17,832 nucleotides of DNA from an uncultured Bacteroidales bacterium (GTDB lineage Bacteria > Bacteroidota > Bacteroidia > Bacteroidales > UBA932). The position numbers and the translations under genes are program-made. Shown in pieces: positions 6,953 through 14,999 of this stretch (its first letter is position 1; each line of letters begins with the position of its first letter). The DNA lies in NCBI GenBank assembly GCA_947305045.1, contig CAMZCW010000028.1, positions 1-17,832 on the forward strand, read 5' to 3'. The notes under the pieces are model-generated. The model saw nothing but the letters and a program-made list of their open reading frames with translations. It searched no databases and had not been told where the DNA came from.

Positions 6953-6970
6953 CAAGGTAAATAACAAAGT

Positions 6971-7651
6971 ATGCTTAGAATAGACATTATCAGTGTGGTT
7001 CCGGAACTGCTCGAAAGCCCGCTGAGCCATTCCATCCCCGCCAGGGCCGTCAAAAAAGGCCTGGCCGAGATTTATATCCACGACCTTCGCAAATATGGGC
7101 TGGGCAGCCGCCAAACCGTAGACGATTATTCCTATGGCGGAGACGCCGGCATGGTAATGATGGTGGAACCCGTATTCAACTGCATCAATGACCTGAAGGC
7201 AGAACGGGACTACGACGAAGTTATTTTCATGGCGCCGGACGGCGAGATTCTTACGCAGGGAATCGCCAACGAACTTTCCCTGAAAGGCAATATCATTATC
7301 CTTTGCGGGCATTACAAGGGGATTGACGAGCGCATCCGGGAGCATCTGGTCACGCGCGAAATCTCTGTAGGGGACTTTGTGGTGAGCGGGGGAGAGATTC
7401 CTGCGGCGCTGCTGGCGGATAGCATCATCCGCCTGATTCCCGGCGTGCTTACAGATGAGACGTCGGCCCTGAGCGACTCTTTTCAGGATGGGTTGGTGTC
7501 TCCGCCCGTGTATACGCGCCCGGCCGAGTTTAATGGCTGGAAGGTGCCGGATGTGCTGCTGAGCGGCAATCCCAAACTGATTCAGGCCTGGCAGGATGAG
7601 CAGGCGCTTGCCCGTACGCGGGAACGCCGTCCGGGTATGTTGGAAAAGTAA
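6971..7651 (+). CDS. trmD: tRNA (guanine-N1)-methyltransferase
   Basis: Cytosolic SPOUT-class enzyme that uses S-adenosylmethionine to methylate G37 next to the anticodon of several tRNAs, preventing +1 frameshifting. The 226-residue length fits Bacteroidota TrmD. Visible motifs are [13 protein letters not shown] (51-63), the trefoil-knot cofactor site [12 protein letters not shown] (111-122), [13 protein letters not shown] (130-142), and the catalytic segment SDSFQDG with Asp169, followed by PPVYTRP (178-184). The gene is not in the common rpsP-rimM-trmD-rplS cluster: no ribosomal protein or RimM gene flanks it here. Confidence 0.97.
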   Translation: MLRIDIISVVPELLESPLSHSIPARAVKKGLAEIYIHDLRKYGLGSRQTVDDYSYGGDAGMVMMVEPVFNCINDLKAERDYDEVIFMAPDGEILTQGIANELSLKGNIIILCGHYKGIDERIREHLVTREISVGDFVVSGGEIPAALLADSIIRLIPGVLTDETSALSDSFQDGLVSPPVYTRPAEFNGWKVPDVLLSGNPKLIQAWQDEQALARTRERRPGMLEK

Positions 7652-7670
7652 AGGATTATTCCTAAATTTG
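7639..7670 (+). promoter_or_regulatory. Predicted promoter of the DUF349 - yidC - yggS block
   Basis: GTTG at 7639-7642 overlaps the end of trmD, and TAAATTTG at 7663-7670 is a perfect -7 box 20 bases further on. Transcription would begin near 7676, giving a leader of about 20 bases before the ATG at 7697. Confidence 0.65.
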
Positions 7671-7696
7671 TAAGCTAATAATAAACATTAATACTC

Positions 7697-9490
7697 ATGA
7701 GTGAAGAAATTAAGCCTGTGGTAACGGAAGAACCCGCAGATGTAGTAAAAGTGGAACAGGAGACCCCTGTAGTGAACTATGCAGAGAAAAATCTGGCAGA
7801 ACTCACGGAGCTGTTCCAGCAGTTGACAGAAAGTGAAGACCGCATGAAACGGTCCAAGGAGGCGGATGCCATCAAGAGCGCCTTCTATAAACGCCTTTCC
7901 AAGGAAAAGGCAGAGGCCGGCGAAGATGCCTCCGTGGAGGAGCCGGACGACAATACCCCCGTAGAAGAAGCCACCGTTCCCCTGCAGAGCGGTCCTGTAA
8001 GCCCCTTTGCCGCCATCGAGGCCGGCTTTAAGGCGCTGTACATGGCCTACAAGAAGGAACGGGCCGAATATAACAAGCAGCTGGAAGCCGAGCGCGAGGA
8101 AAACCTGGCTAAAAAACAGGCCATCATCGAGGAACTCAAGGCCCTGGTAGAGGACCCCGGCCAGATGAAAGACGCGTTCCCGCATTTCCGTGACATCCAG
8201 AACCGCTGGCGGGAGACCGGCCCGGTGCCGCAGCCGAACTTCCGCGACATCAACGACACCTATCAGCTGTATGTCACCAAGTTCTACGACCTGGTAGATA
8301 TCAACCGGGAGCTGCGGGATCTGGACTTCAAGAAGAACTTGGAAGCCAAAACCGCCTACTGCGAGAGCGCAGAAGCCCTGGCAGAGGAAGAAGATGTCGT
8401 AGAGGCTTTCAAGGAGCTCCAGAAACTGCACGAGCAGTGGAAAGACCTGGGGCCCGTGGCCAAGGAATTCCGCGAGGAAATCTGGGAGCGCTTCCGCGCC
8501 GCCACCTCCGTTATCAACAAACGCTACCAGGCGCATTTCGAGGGCCTGAAAGCTCAGCAAACGGAGAACCTGGCCAAGAAGGAGGCTCTTTGCGAAAAGG
8601 TAGAAGCCATTGCAGCAAAGGAAATTACATCGTCCAGCGAATGGAACGCTTTAAGTAAGGAGATTGAGAAAATTCAGGCCGAGTGGCGCAGCATCGGCTT
8701 CGCTACCCGCAAGGAAAACCAGAAAATTTACGAGCGTTTCCGCGCCGCGTGTGACAAATTCTTTGAGCGCAAGCGCGCTTCCTTCTCGGAGTTCAAGGAT
8801 TCCATGAATGAGAACCTGGCCAGGAAGATGGCCATCATCGAGGAAGCGGAGTCCTTGAAGGACAGCACGGACTGGAAAGCCACCAGCGACCGCCTCATCG
8901 AGCTCCAGAAACAGTGGAAGGAGATTGGCGCCGTGCCGCGCAAGAAGAGCGAACAAATCTGGAAGCGTTTCCGCGCCGCCTGCGACGCTTTCTTCACCGC
9001 CCGTGACAATCGTCCCGCCGGCCCTGGTAACCTGGGCGGCAACCTTGCTGCCAAAAAAGCCCTCATCGAGGAAATCAAGGCCTATGTGCCGGATGATCAG
9101 AAAGATGCAGAGGCCCGCAAGGACTTTGAAGAGCGCTGGAAAGCCATCGGCTTTGTTCCTTTCAAGGAAAAAGATGCCATCCAGGCCGCATACCGTGAGG
9201 CCATGGAAGAAAAATTCCCCGGCTATGGCCAGCGTGACCGCAGGGAAGGGGGCCGTAGGGAAGGAGGCAACAGCCGCCGCCCGCTCACGGAATCGGATCG
9301 CCTGAAGGAGCAGTTCAACCAGCTCCAGCAGGAAATCCAGACCTATGAGAACAACATCGGCTTCTTTGGCCTGTCCAAAGGCGCAGAGAAACTCAAGGCC
9401 CAGATGCAGGAGAGAATCGATGCCGCTAAGGCTAAGCTGGAGGATTTGAAGGCACAGATTCGTGCGAAGGAACAGGAGGGACAACAGTAG
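7697..9490 (+). CDS. DUF349 repeat protein
   Basis: This 597-residue, strongly charged, helical protein carries five DUF349 repeats. Each begins with an ENLAKK-like segment and has a conserved Trp-containing turn: WRETGPVP (171-178), WKDLGPVA (248-255), WRSIGFAT (330-337), WKEIGAVP (407-414) and WKAIGFVP (481-488). Three repeats share RFRAA (265-269, 347-351, 424-428), and the DNA for these is nearly identical, as expected of internal duplication. An acidic N-terminal region (1-100) and a Gly/Arg linker (510-530) flank the repeats; a coiled coil ends the protein (about 534-595). No signal or membrane segment is present. The molecular role of DUF349 proteins is not known to me. Its stop lies 3 bases before yidC, so the two are co-transcribed. 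Confidence 0.92.
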   Translation: MSEEIKPVVTEEPADVVKVEQETPVVNYAEKNLAELTELFQQLTESEDRMKRSKEADAIKSAFYKRLSKEKAEAGEDASVEEPDDNTPVEEATVPLQSGPVSPFAAIEAGFKALYMAYKKERAEYNKQLEAEREENLAKKQAIIEELKALVEDPGQMKDAFPHFRDIQNRWRETGPVPQPNFRDINDTYQLYVTKFYDLVDINRELRDLDFKKNLEAKTAYCESAEALAEEEDVVEAFKELQKLHEQWKDLGPVAKEFREEIWERFRAATSVINKRYQAHFEGLKAQQTENLAKKEALCEKVEAIAAKEITSSSEWNALSKEIEKIQAEWRSIGFATRKENQKIYERFRAACDKFFERKRASFSEFKDSMNENLARKMAIIEEAESLKDSTDWKATSDRLIELQKQWKEIGAVPRKKSEQIWKRFRAACDAFFTARDNRPAGPGNLGGNLAAKKALIEEIKAYVPDDQKDAEARKDFEERWKAIGFVPFKEKDAIQAAYREAMEEKFPGYGQRDRREGGRREGGNSRRPLTESDRLKEQFNQLQQEIQTYENNIGFFGLSKGAEKLKAQMQERIDAAKAKLEDLKAQIRAKEQEGQQ

Positions 9491-9493
9491 CGT

Positions 9494-11374
9494 ATGGACA
9501 AGAATTCAATCATCGGCTTTGTCCTGATTTTCCTTATCATGATAGGGTTCTTCGGGTACCAGAGCCGTCAGGTAGCCAAACAGAAAGCCCATCAGGCCCA
9601 GCTGGATTCCATTGCCGCCGCAGAGGCCTACGCCCAGTGGCAGCAGGACAGCATCTGGCGGGCAGAACACCCGGAAGCCGCCGCAGCCGCAGAAGAAGCC
9701 GCAGCTGCACCGCAGGCCGCCGTGGCCCCGGTCTATTCCGATTCTTCCCTGAATGCCGCCGCCCGCGCAGAGGCTCAGCTTGTTACCCTGGAAAACAACA
9801 AACTGCAGGTGGTCTTCACCACCCGCGGCGCCCAGCCGTACTCGGTGAAGGTGAAAGATTACCTTACGTATTCCCAGGAACCGTTGTACCTGCTGCAGGG
9901 AGAAAAATCCCAGCTGGGTTATGTGGTGTATGCTCCTACGGCTGTAGATACGCGTAAATTTACCTTCCAGTATGTCCCGGAGGCCTCTTCGGACAGCACG
10001 GTGGTCATGCGCCTGCCGTTTACGGACGGAGGCTATATCGAACAAAAGTACACCCTGGTCAAGGATTCCTACTCGGTGAACGAGACCCTGTCCCTGGTGG
10101 GCATGGGCCATCTGATTCCCCGGAACGTGGGCAGTGTGGACGTGGACTTCGACGCCATTATCCCGCGCATGGAGAAGGGCTATAAGAACGAGACCCAGTA
10201 TTCCCGCCTCAACTACTATTTCCCGGACGACAACAAACCGGCCAACATTGGCAACGGCCGTGGGGGAGAGAAACGCTTCAACAACAACATTGAGTGGTTC
10301 GCCTTCCAGCAGCAGTTCTTCAGTGCCATCATGCGTGCTCCCGGTAACTTCAGCTACGGTGAGTTCAAGATCGACTTCCTGCCCAAGACCGGCTCGGACC
10401 TCATGCACTGCCGCGCCCTCATGCGGGCCGATATCACGCCCGGTGCGGAGCGCATAGACCTTCCCTTCGAGTTTTACTTCGGTCCCAACGACTATAAGGG
10501 CCTGAAGGCCTATGGCCACGCCTATGAGAAGGTGATTCCCCTGGGCGGTAAAATCATCGGCTATTTCACCAAGTGGGTGATTATCCCGCTGTTCGACTGG
10601 CTGCACAAAGGCATCTCCAACTTTGGCCTCATCATTCTCCTGATGACCATCTTCATCAAGATTGTGGTGTTGCCCTTTGCCTACAAGAGCTACTCGTCCA
10701 GTGCCAAAATGCAGGCCCTGAAGCCCTACATGGAGAAAATCAACGCCAAGTTTCCCAAGCAGGAGGATGCCATGAAAAAGCAGCAGGAAACCATGGACCT
10801 GTACCGCAAAGCCGGTGTATCGCCCATGGGCGGGTGCCTGCCCATGCTGCTTCAGATGCCCATCCTGTGGGCCATGTTCCGCTTCTTCCCGGCCTCCATC
10901 CAGCTTCGCCAGCAGCACTTCCTGTGGGCGGAGGACCTGAGCGCCTATGACGATGTCATCCACTGGAGCACCAGCATCCTGGGCATGGACCATATCAGTT
11001 TGTTCGCCCTCCTGATGGCTGTCTCCATGTTCTTCTACTCCAAGATCACCATGTCGCAGCAGGCAACGGGAAACGACCCCAACGCCAAGATGATGCAGGC
11101 CATGAGCCTGTACATGATGCCCATCATGATGTTCTTCATCTGTAACAACCTCTCCAGTGGCCTGAGTTACTATTACCTCCTGAGCAACCTCATCACCATG
11201 CTGGAAACCTTCGTAATCCGCAAGTGGGTGGTGAACCCGCAGGAGGTCCTGGACAAGGTGAAAGCGGCAGAGGCCAGCGGCAAGCCCGCTCCCAAGAGCA
11301 AGTGGCAGCAGCGCCTGGAAGAAGCCCAGAAGATGCAGCGCGAGATGGAAAAACAGAGGGGGAAGAAACGCTAA
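9494..11374 (+). CDS. yidC: Membrane protein insertase YidC
   Basis: Inner-membrane insertase of the YidC/Oxa1/Alb3 family that inserts small membrane proteins and assists SecYEG. This 626-residue form has an N-terminal membrane anchor (about 6-22), an Ala/Glu-rich linker (about 55-80), a periplasmic beta-sandwich domain (about 90-350) and the conserved five-helix core. In the core, Lys389 in FIKIVVLP occupies the place of the groove arginine (Arg366 of E. coli by my alignment), a conservative change. The cytoplasmic hairpin AKMQALKPYMEKI and the signature GGCLPMLLQMPI follow, then GLSYYYLLSNL. The tail is basic (QRGKKR), suited to ribosome contact. It sits 3 bases after the DUF349 gene, and its stop abuts the yggS start (TAAATG). 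Confidence 0.97.
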   Translation: MDKNSIIGFVLIFLIMIGFFGYQSRQVAKQKAHQAQLDSIAAAEAYAQWQQDSIWRAEHPEAAAAAEEAAAAPQAAVAPVYSDSSLNAAARAEAQLVTLENNKLQVVFTTRGAQPYSVKVKDYLTYSQEPLYLLQGEKSQLGYVVYAPTAVDTRKFTFQYVPEASSDSTVVMRLPFTDGGYIEQKYTLVKDSYSVNETLSLVGMGHLIPRNVGSVDVDFDAIIPRMEKGYKNETQYSRLNYYFPDDNKPANIGNGRGGEKRFNNNIEWFAFQQQFFSAIMRAPGNFSYGEFKIDFLPKTGSDLMHCRALMRADITPGAERIDLPFEFYFGPNDYKGLKAYGHAYEKVIPLGGKIIGYFTKWVIIPLFDWLHKGISNFGLIILLMTIFIKIVVLPFAYKSYSSSAKMQALKPYMEKINAKFPKQEDAMKKQQETMDLYRKAGVSPMGGCLPMLLQMPILWAMFRFFPASIQLRQQHFLWAEDLSAYDDVIHWSTSILGMDHISLFALLMAVSMFFYSKITMSQQATGNDPNAKMMQAMSLYMMPIMMFFICNNLSSGLSYYYLLSNLITMLETFVIRKWVVNPQEVLDKVKAAEASGKPAPKSKWQQRLEEAQKMQREMEKQRGKKR

Positions 11375-12025
11375 ATGATAAAAGACAATTTACACGAAAT
11401 CAACAGTAAACTGCCATCAGATGTTACCCTGGTGGCAGTTTCCAAATTTCATCCCGTGGAACGCCTGATGGAGGCGTATAACGCCGGGCAGCGGGTGTTT
11501 GCGGAAAGCCGCCCGCAGGAGCTTGCCGCCAAGGTCCCTCAGATGCCCGCAGACGTGCAGTGGCATTTCATCGGCCATCTGCAAACCAATAAGCTCAAGC
11601 TGGTACTGCCCTATGTTTCCCTGGTGCAGTCCGTAGATTCCCTGCATCTGCTGCAGGCCATCTCCGCCTGGGCTGTCGCCCACAACAAGGTCATCGACGT
11701 TCTCCTGGAACTCCACCTGGGCGCGGAAGAAACCAAGCAAGGCTTCACCGAAGACGAAATCCTTTCCCTCTGTCATTCTGAGCGCAGCGAAGAATCTATC
11801 AGGATCCGGGGCCTCATGGGCATGGCGTCCCATACGGAGGACAGGGCGCAGGTGGAAGGGGAGTTTGCCCGGATAGAGGCGCTGTATAAACGAATCAAAG
11901 CCTCCGGGATGGAAGGCTTTGATACGCTGTCTATCGGGATGTCCGGGGACTGGCCGCTTGCCGTGCAGCATGGGGCTACCATGGTGCGGATTGGCACCGA
12001 TATCTTTGGTCCCCGCGAATATTAG
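11375..12025 (+). CDS. YggS family PLP-binding protein
   Basis: Cytosolic single-domain protein of the alanine-racemase-like barrel (YggS/PLPBP/PROSC), which carries pyridoxal phosphate and keeps the cell's PLP and amino-acid pools balanced; it has no firm enzyme activity. Lys24 in VAVSKFHP is the PLP lysine. Family motifs follow: FAESRPQEL (42-50), HFIGHLQTNK (64-73), VQSVDS (84-89), RGLMGMA (145-151), LSIGMSGDWPLAV (185-197) and RIGTDIFGPREY (205-216). Residues 133-141 read CHSERSEES, the translation of a dispersed DNA repeat, which replaces ordinary family sequence just before the conserved RGLMGM strand. The length, 216 residues, is normal, so the protein is probably still functional. Its stop codon overlaps that of the convergent peptidase gene. 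Confidence 0.95.
   Translation: MIKDNLHEINSKLPSDVTLVAVSKFHPVERLMEAYNAGQRVFAESRPQELAAKVPQMPADVQWHFIGHLQTNKLKLVLPYVSLVQSVDSLHLLQAISAWAVAHNKVIDVLLELHLGAEETKQGFTEDEILSLCHSERSEESIRIRGLMGMASHTEDRAQVEGEFARIEALYKRIKASGMEGFDTLSIGMSGDWPLAVQHGATMVRIGTDIFGPREY
11771..11798 (+). repeat. Dispersed repeat of the GTCATTCTGAGCG...GAAGAATCT type inside yggS
   Basis: The segment from TGTCATTCTGAGCG through AGCGAAGAATCT matches a short, partly palindromic sequence that I recall being scattered in many bacterial genomes and often mistranslated as HSERSEES. Its arms ATTCT and AGAAT are inverted around the GAGCGCAGCGA centre. Here it is read in frame and causes no stop or frameshift. No complete second copy occurs in the window. 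Confidence 0.65.
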
Positions 12026-13365
12026 AGGTTGCAGGAAACAAAGCTTACAATTTCGTCGCGCAGGGACTCCGGGTAGTAGTCGGGGTTGTTGATACAGTCA
12101 TCGTGTCCGCCGACCTTGCTAATAAGCATTTTCACCGAGCTGCTCACTTTGGTGGGCTTGCCGGCCGTCCACGGGTCATTGTGTGCGTATACCAGCAGGA
12201 TGGGAATGTGGGTAGTGGGCAGGAACTTCTCTAATACGGCCTTGCTCACGCTGCCATCGAATTTGCCAATGAGCCATTCGTCTTTTTCTTCCACGGAAGG
12301 ATCTTCCGCATAGGCGCGGTCAAACATCGTCCCATCAAGCACGGAAAGCTCCTGGTAGGGGTAGGTGAAGGTGCCATACTCTTTGAGACACTGGATGGTG
12401 TACAGGTAGTCGTTGTACGCCTGCTGCTCGTCGCTCGCGTCATTGCCTTTTTTCTGCTTGCGGGAAAGTTGGTCGTCCAGGTCATCGTAGCGGAAGGTCA
12501 GCAGCTTTTCGTCGCTGGCGTTTTCCGAGGGCATGAGCAGGGCACGGTCGTGGGCGGAGTAGTCTGCAAACAGGCTGAAGAAGGTGTTCAGCGTCCCCTT
12601 GACATAGGAGGAATAGGACGTGCATTCGTCTTCGGAGAGGCCTTCCTTCTTCATCTCGTATTTACAGTATTTCTCGTGGAAGTCTTCCGTGAGCATGCGG
12701 TTCAGGAGGGCGTGCATGCGGGCGCGTTCCGCTTCCGTGCCACAGCTTTGCAGCACATAGCGACCCACGCGCTCGTCCAGATAGGTGGTCTGGAAAGGGG
12801 CGCAGAAGGCGGTCACTACGTTCATGTCGTCCGGATAGAAGTAGCTGTAGAAGACGGCGGTGTTGCCATCCTTGCTGGTACCGGTGCTCACCCAGCCTTC
12901 CGGGAGGACAGGCTTCAGGGCCTGGAAAATGGCATGCAGGTCGTCGCAGGCCTGCCGGATGGTGAGGTACTTCCACTTGGGGTCTCCGCTTACTTTGGAT
13001 TTGCCGTAATAGCGGTGCTCCATGTACACCACGTTGGCATCCAGGTTGTCTGCCAGGTCGTTGGCGGGATTCTCGGCGAAGCCGTTGTGCTCGTAACCGC
13101 GGGTGTAGAATACGGTGGGCTTGTCAAAGCCCTGAAAGCAGATGACGCCAAACTGTTTAAAGCTGCCCGTACCGGGGTTTTGGTGGTCTATCGGCTGCTT
13201 AAAGGTAAAGGTATAGCTTTCTTTGAAACCGTACTCCGTGCCTCCGGCATTGGCCTTGAGGTTCTCTATCTGGGGAACCGCGCGCAGTTTATCGCGAAGG
13301 GGTTGCGCAAAACCCTGGCCTGTGATGCACAGGGCCAGGGTTAAAGTGAGGAGAATTTTTTTCAT
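12022..13365 (-). CDS. Secreted serine peptidase, S37/PS-10-like alpha/beta hydrolase
   Basis: This 447-residue protein has a cleavable signal peptide (1-20, ending GFAQ) and an alpha/beta-hydrolase layout like the PS-10/S37 and S28 families, which remove short peptides from N-termini or cut after proline. HRYYG (117-121) is the family strand-turn. The nucleophile elbow is STGTSKDGNTA with Ser164, Asp397 lies in YAHNDPWTAG, and His421 in GGHDD, giving a complete Ser-Asp-His triad. The elbow has Asp where the second Gly of GxSxG is expected. The location is periplasmic or extracellular. It starts 18 bases after the C11 peptidase gene and is probably in its operon. Its TAA stop overlaps the yggS stop on the other strand. 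The exact family and specificity are less certain than the fold. Confidence 0.75.
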   Translation of the reverse strand: MKKILLTLTLALCITGQGFAQPLRDKLRAVPQIENLKANAGGTEYGFKESYTFTFKQPIDHQNPGTGSFKQFGVICFQGFDKPTVFYTRGYEHNGFAENPANDLADNLDANVVYMEHRYYGKSKVSGDPKWKYLTIRQACDDLHAIFQALKPVLPEGWVSTGTSKDGNTAVFYSYFYPDDMNVVTAFCAPFQTTYLDERVGRYVLQSCGTEAERARMHALLNRMLTEDFHEKYCKYEMKKEGLSEDECTSYSSYVKGTLNTFFSLFADYSAHDRALLMPSENASDEKLLTFRYDDLDDQLSRKQKKGNDASDEQQAYNDYLYTIQCLKEYGTFTYPYQELSVLDGTMFDRAYAEDPSVEEKDEWLIGKFDGSVSKAVLEKFLPTTHIPILLVYAHNDPWTAGKPTKVSSSVKMLISKVGGHDDCINNPDYYPESLRDEIVSFVSCNL

Positions 13366-13383
13366 ACGCAGTGGATGAAAGGA

Positions 13384-14913
13384 TTATTCATCTCCCTCGT
13401 CTCCTTCATCGTCGTCGTCGTCAACGGGCTCGTCCGGAGTCTGGTAGATGTAGAAGGGCGGGTTGTTGCGCGGGAAAGCCGGGTTCACGGCGAACCATTT
13501 GCTCCAGCCTACGGTTTTGTCAAAGGTGGTGAGGTTGTAGGTCTTGTCCCATGCGTTATTTGCGTCGGTCTTGATGGGCTTGCTTGTATCGACCACGTTA
13601 TTTACAAGGCTGTAGATGGTGCCTTTTTTGTCAATGGCCTGCTGCTTGCGTCCTTTATCGGTGTAGTCTACCAGGTAACCCTGGGCACCCAGGCATACGG
13701 AGTAGCTGAGGTTGTCGTAGTATTGGTCACCTTTGCATTCCAGGGAATTGTAGTGGATGGGCTGGGCCTGGTCCAACGCCGTTTTTACCTTTTCCAGGAG
13801 ATTGAGGTAGTTCTGGTCCTTGCTATATACTTCTTTGCCCAGGAAGTACAGGTAGTCGTACAGGTCGAACTTGTTTTCCTCTTTATCGTACTGATAGGTC
13901 TTTGCGGCGGCGGCAAGATAGCCTTTTTCGTTGTCCAGCTTGTTGGCACACAAGTAGGTGGTGATCTCCTTCAAGGCGCCAAGGAAGGCAGGCAGTTTTT
14001 CCATGTCCGTGATGTGGAAGTTCGCGTTGCCGCCCTCCTGGGGAAGGTTTTCGTTCAGGCTGCCTCTGGCAAGGTCCTCAAGAGCGGTTTTAAAGGGGTC
14101 GCTGTCCCGCATGGCCTCAATCATGTCTTTGTAGCCAAAATCGCTGATGGTGTGTCCGGAAGCCATGATGTAACTGGCGGCTCCCTGGAGCTCGGAGATG
14201 ACCTCAATCTGGCCCATCTCGCAGGATTGATAGCCCAGCAAGGCCAGCTGAACGCCGGATTGTCTGATGCCTTCCTTGATTTGGTACATGCTGATGCCGG
14301 GATTGTCCTCAAAATTCTCGTCTGAAGCGGTGGTTTTGGTGAGCGGAATATCCGCTGCCAGGTTGTAGCCGTCTCCGTGGCCGGTGACAAAGAAGAGATA
14401 CTGGCTGGCGGGTGCTTTTTCTACCGCATATTTGATAAAGGACGAGATGTTTTCCGGGGCAAACATCTTATAATCTGCACCGGCGAACTTGGAATCTTTA
14501 GGAAGCGTCAGATGGCAGTTGGAGCCTTTAGGGGCAAGGATGGAGGGCGTTATCTCGTAGCGATAAACAGTTCCCGGCTCGCCGCTGATCTTGAAGTTCA
14601 TTGCTTTCTCTTTTGCGGCTACTCCCTCTTCGCTGGAATATTTATACTGCGTAATGATGCGGACATTGCAGTTTTCCCCGTCAAGGGCCTTGGCCATATC
14701 CTTGATGGTGTCTTCGTCACCGATATCCAGGTTACCGCCGCCGATCCCATAATACAGGATGGTATAGTCTGCTTTTGCGGAAGGAGTGGGGGTGGGGTCT
14801 GTTTTTCCGGAGTCGTCTTTCCCGTCCCTGTTTTCCGGTGTGGTTTTGTCGCAGGCCGGTACCAGGACCGCCAGCAGGGCGGCCATGGTAAAGATGCTTA
14901 CAAGTTTTCTCAT
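13384..14913 (-). CDS. Clostripain-like C11 cysteine peptidase, lipoprotein
   Basis: This 509-residue protein belongs to peptidase family C11 (clan CD). Residues 1-21 form a lipoprotein signal ending LVPAC (Cys21), followed by a flexible Asp/Pro/Thr/Ser linker to about residue 47. The catalytic dyad is His179 in FFVTGHGDG and Cys231 in LGYQSCEMG. The usual DAC motif is replaced by QSC: the aspartate two residues before the nucleophile, which in clostripain selects Arg or Lys at P1, is Gln229 here. The last 12 residues are almost all Asp, Glu and Gly. The protein should be anchored in the outer membrane or at the surface. It precedes the serine peptidase in a two-gene operon behind a good -7 box. 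Confidence 0.9.
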   Translation of the reverse strand: MRKLVSIFTMAALLAVLVPACDKTTPENRDGKDDSGKTDPTPTPSAKADYTILYYGIGGGNLDIGDEDTIKDMAKALDGENCNVRIITQYKYSSEEGVAAKEKAMNFKISGEPGTVYRYEITPSILAPKGSNCHLTLPKDSKFAGADYKMFAPENISSFIKYAVEKAPASQYLFFVTGHGDGYNLAADIPLTKTTASDENFEDNPGISMYQIKEGIRQSGVQLALLGYQSCEMGQIEVISELQGAASYIMASGHTISDFGYKDMIEAMRDSDPFKTALEDLARGSLNENLPQEGGNANFHITDMEKLPAFLGALKEITTYLCANKLDNEKGYLAAAAKTYQYDKEENKFDLYDYLYFLGKEVYSKDQNYLNLLEKVKTALDQAQPIHYNSLECKGDQYYDNLSYSVCLGAQGYLVDYTDKGRKQQAIDKKGTIYSLVNNVVDTSKPIKTDANNAWDKTYNLTTFDKTVGWSKWFAVNPAFPRNNPPFYIYQTPDEPVDDDDDEGDEGDE

Positions 14914-14948
14914 AGAGTTCTACTTTTGATGATGGTATTATTTATGCA

Positions 14949-14956
14949 CAAATATA
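14949..14956 (-). promoter_or_regulatory. Predicted -7 box of the peptidase operon
   Basis: On the minus strand this reads TATATTTG, a perfect TAnnTTTG match, 35 bases before the start codon of the C11 gene. No clear TTTG -33 box lies upstream, where the sequence is A-rich. Transcription would start near 14943. Confidence 0.6.
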
Positions 14957-14999
14957 CCATTTTTTCTTTTGCTTTATGCGTTTTCCTTCTATATGGACC

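Larger units (their letters stand above)
6716..6970. other. AT-rich gap with promoter elements and three hairpins
   Basis: This 255-base gap between the receptor and trmD contains no long reading frame. Its first 60 bases are very AT-rich and carry a direct repeat AGTTTAAAAAA at 6738-6748 and 6755-6765. There is no clear intrinsic terminator for the receptor, only an all-AT hairpin (TTTATTT/AAATAAA near 6721-6737). The separate promoters, possible small RNA and hairpins are listed individually. Confidence 0.8.

Noticed and set aside
9655..9725. GCC/GCA-rich low-complexity stretch in yidC
   Set aside because: It encodes the Ala/Glu linker between the membrane anchor and periplasmic domain, which varies freely in this family; nothing suggests a repeat element.
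10700..10740. AKMQALKP in YidC, at first suspected to be loss of the groove arginine
   Set aside because: Counting the E. coli protein back from Cys423 places the groove Arg366 five residues before the conserved proline, which corresponds to Lys389 here, a conservative change. The Gln is elsewhere.
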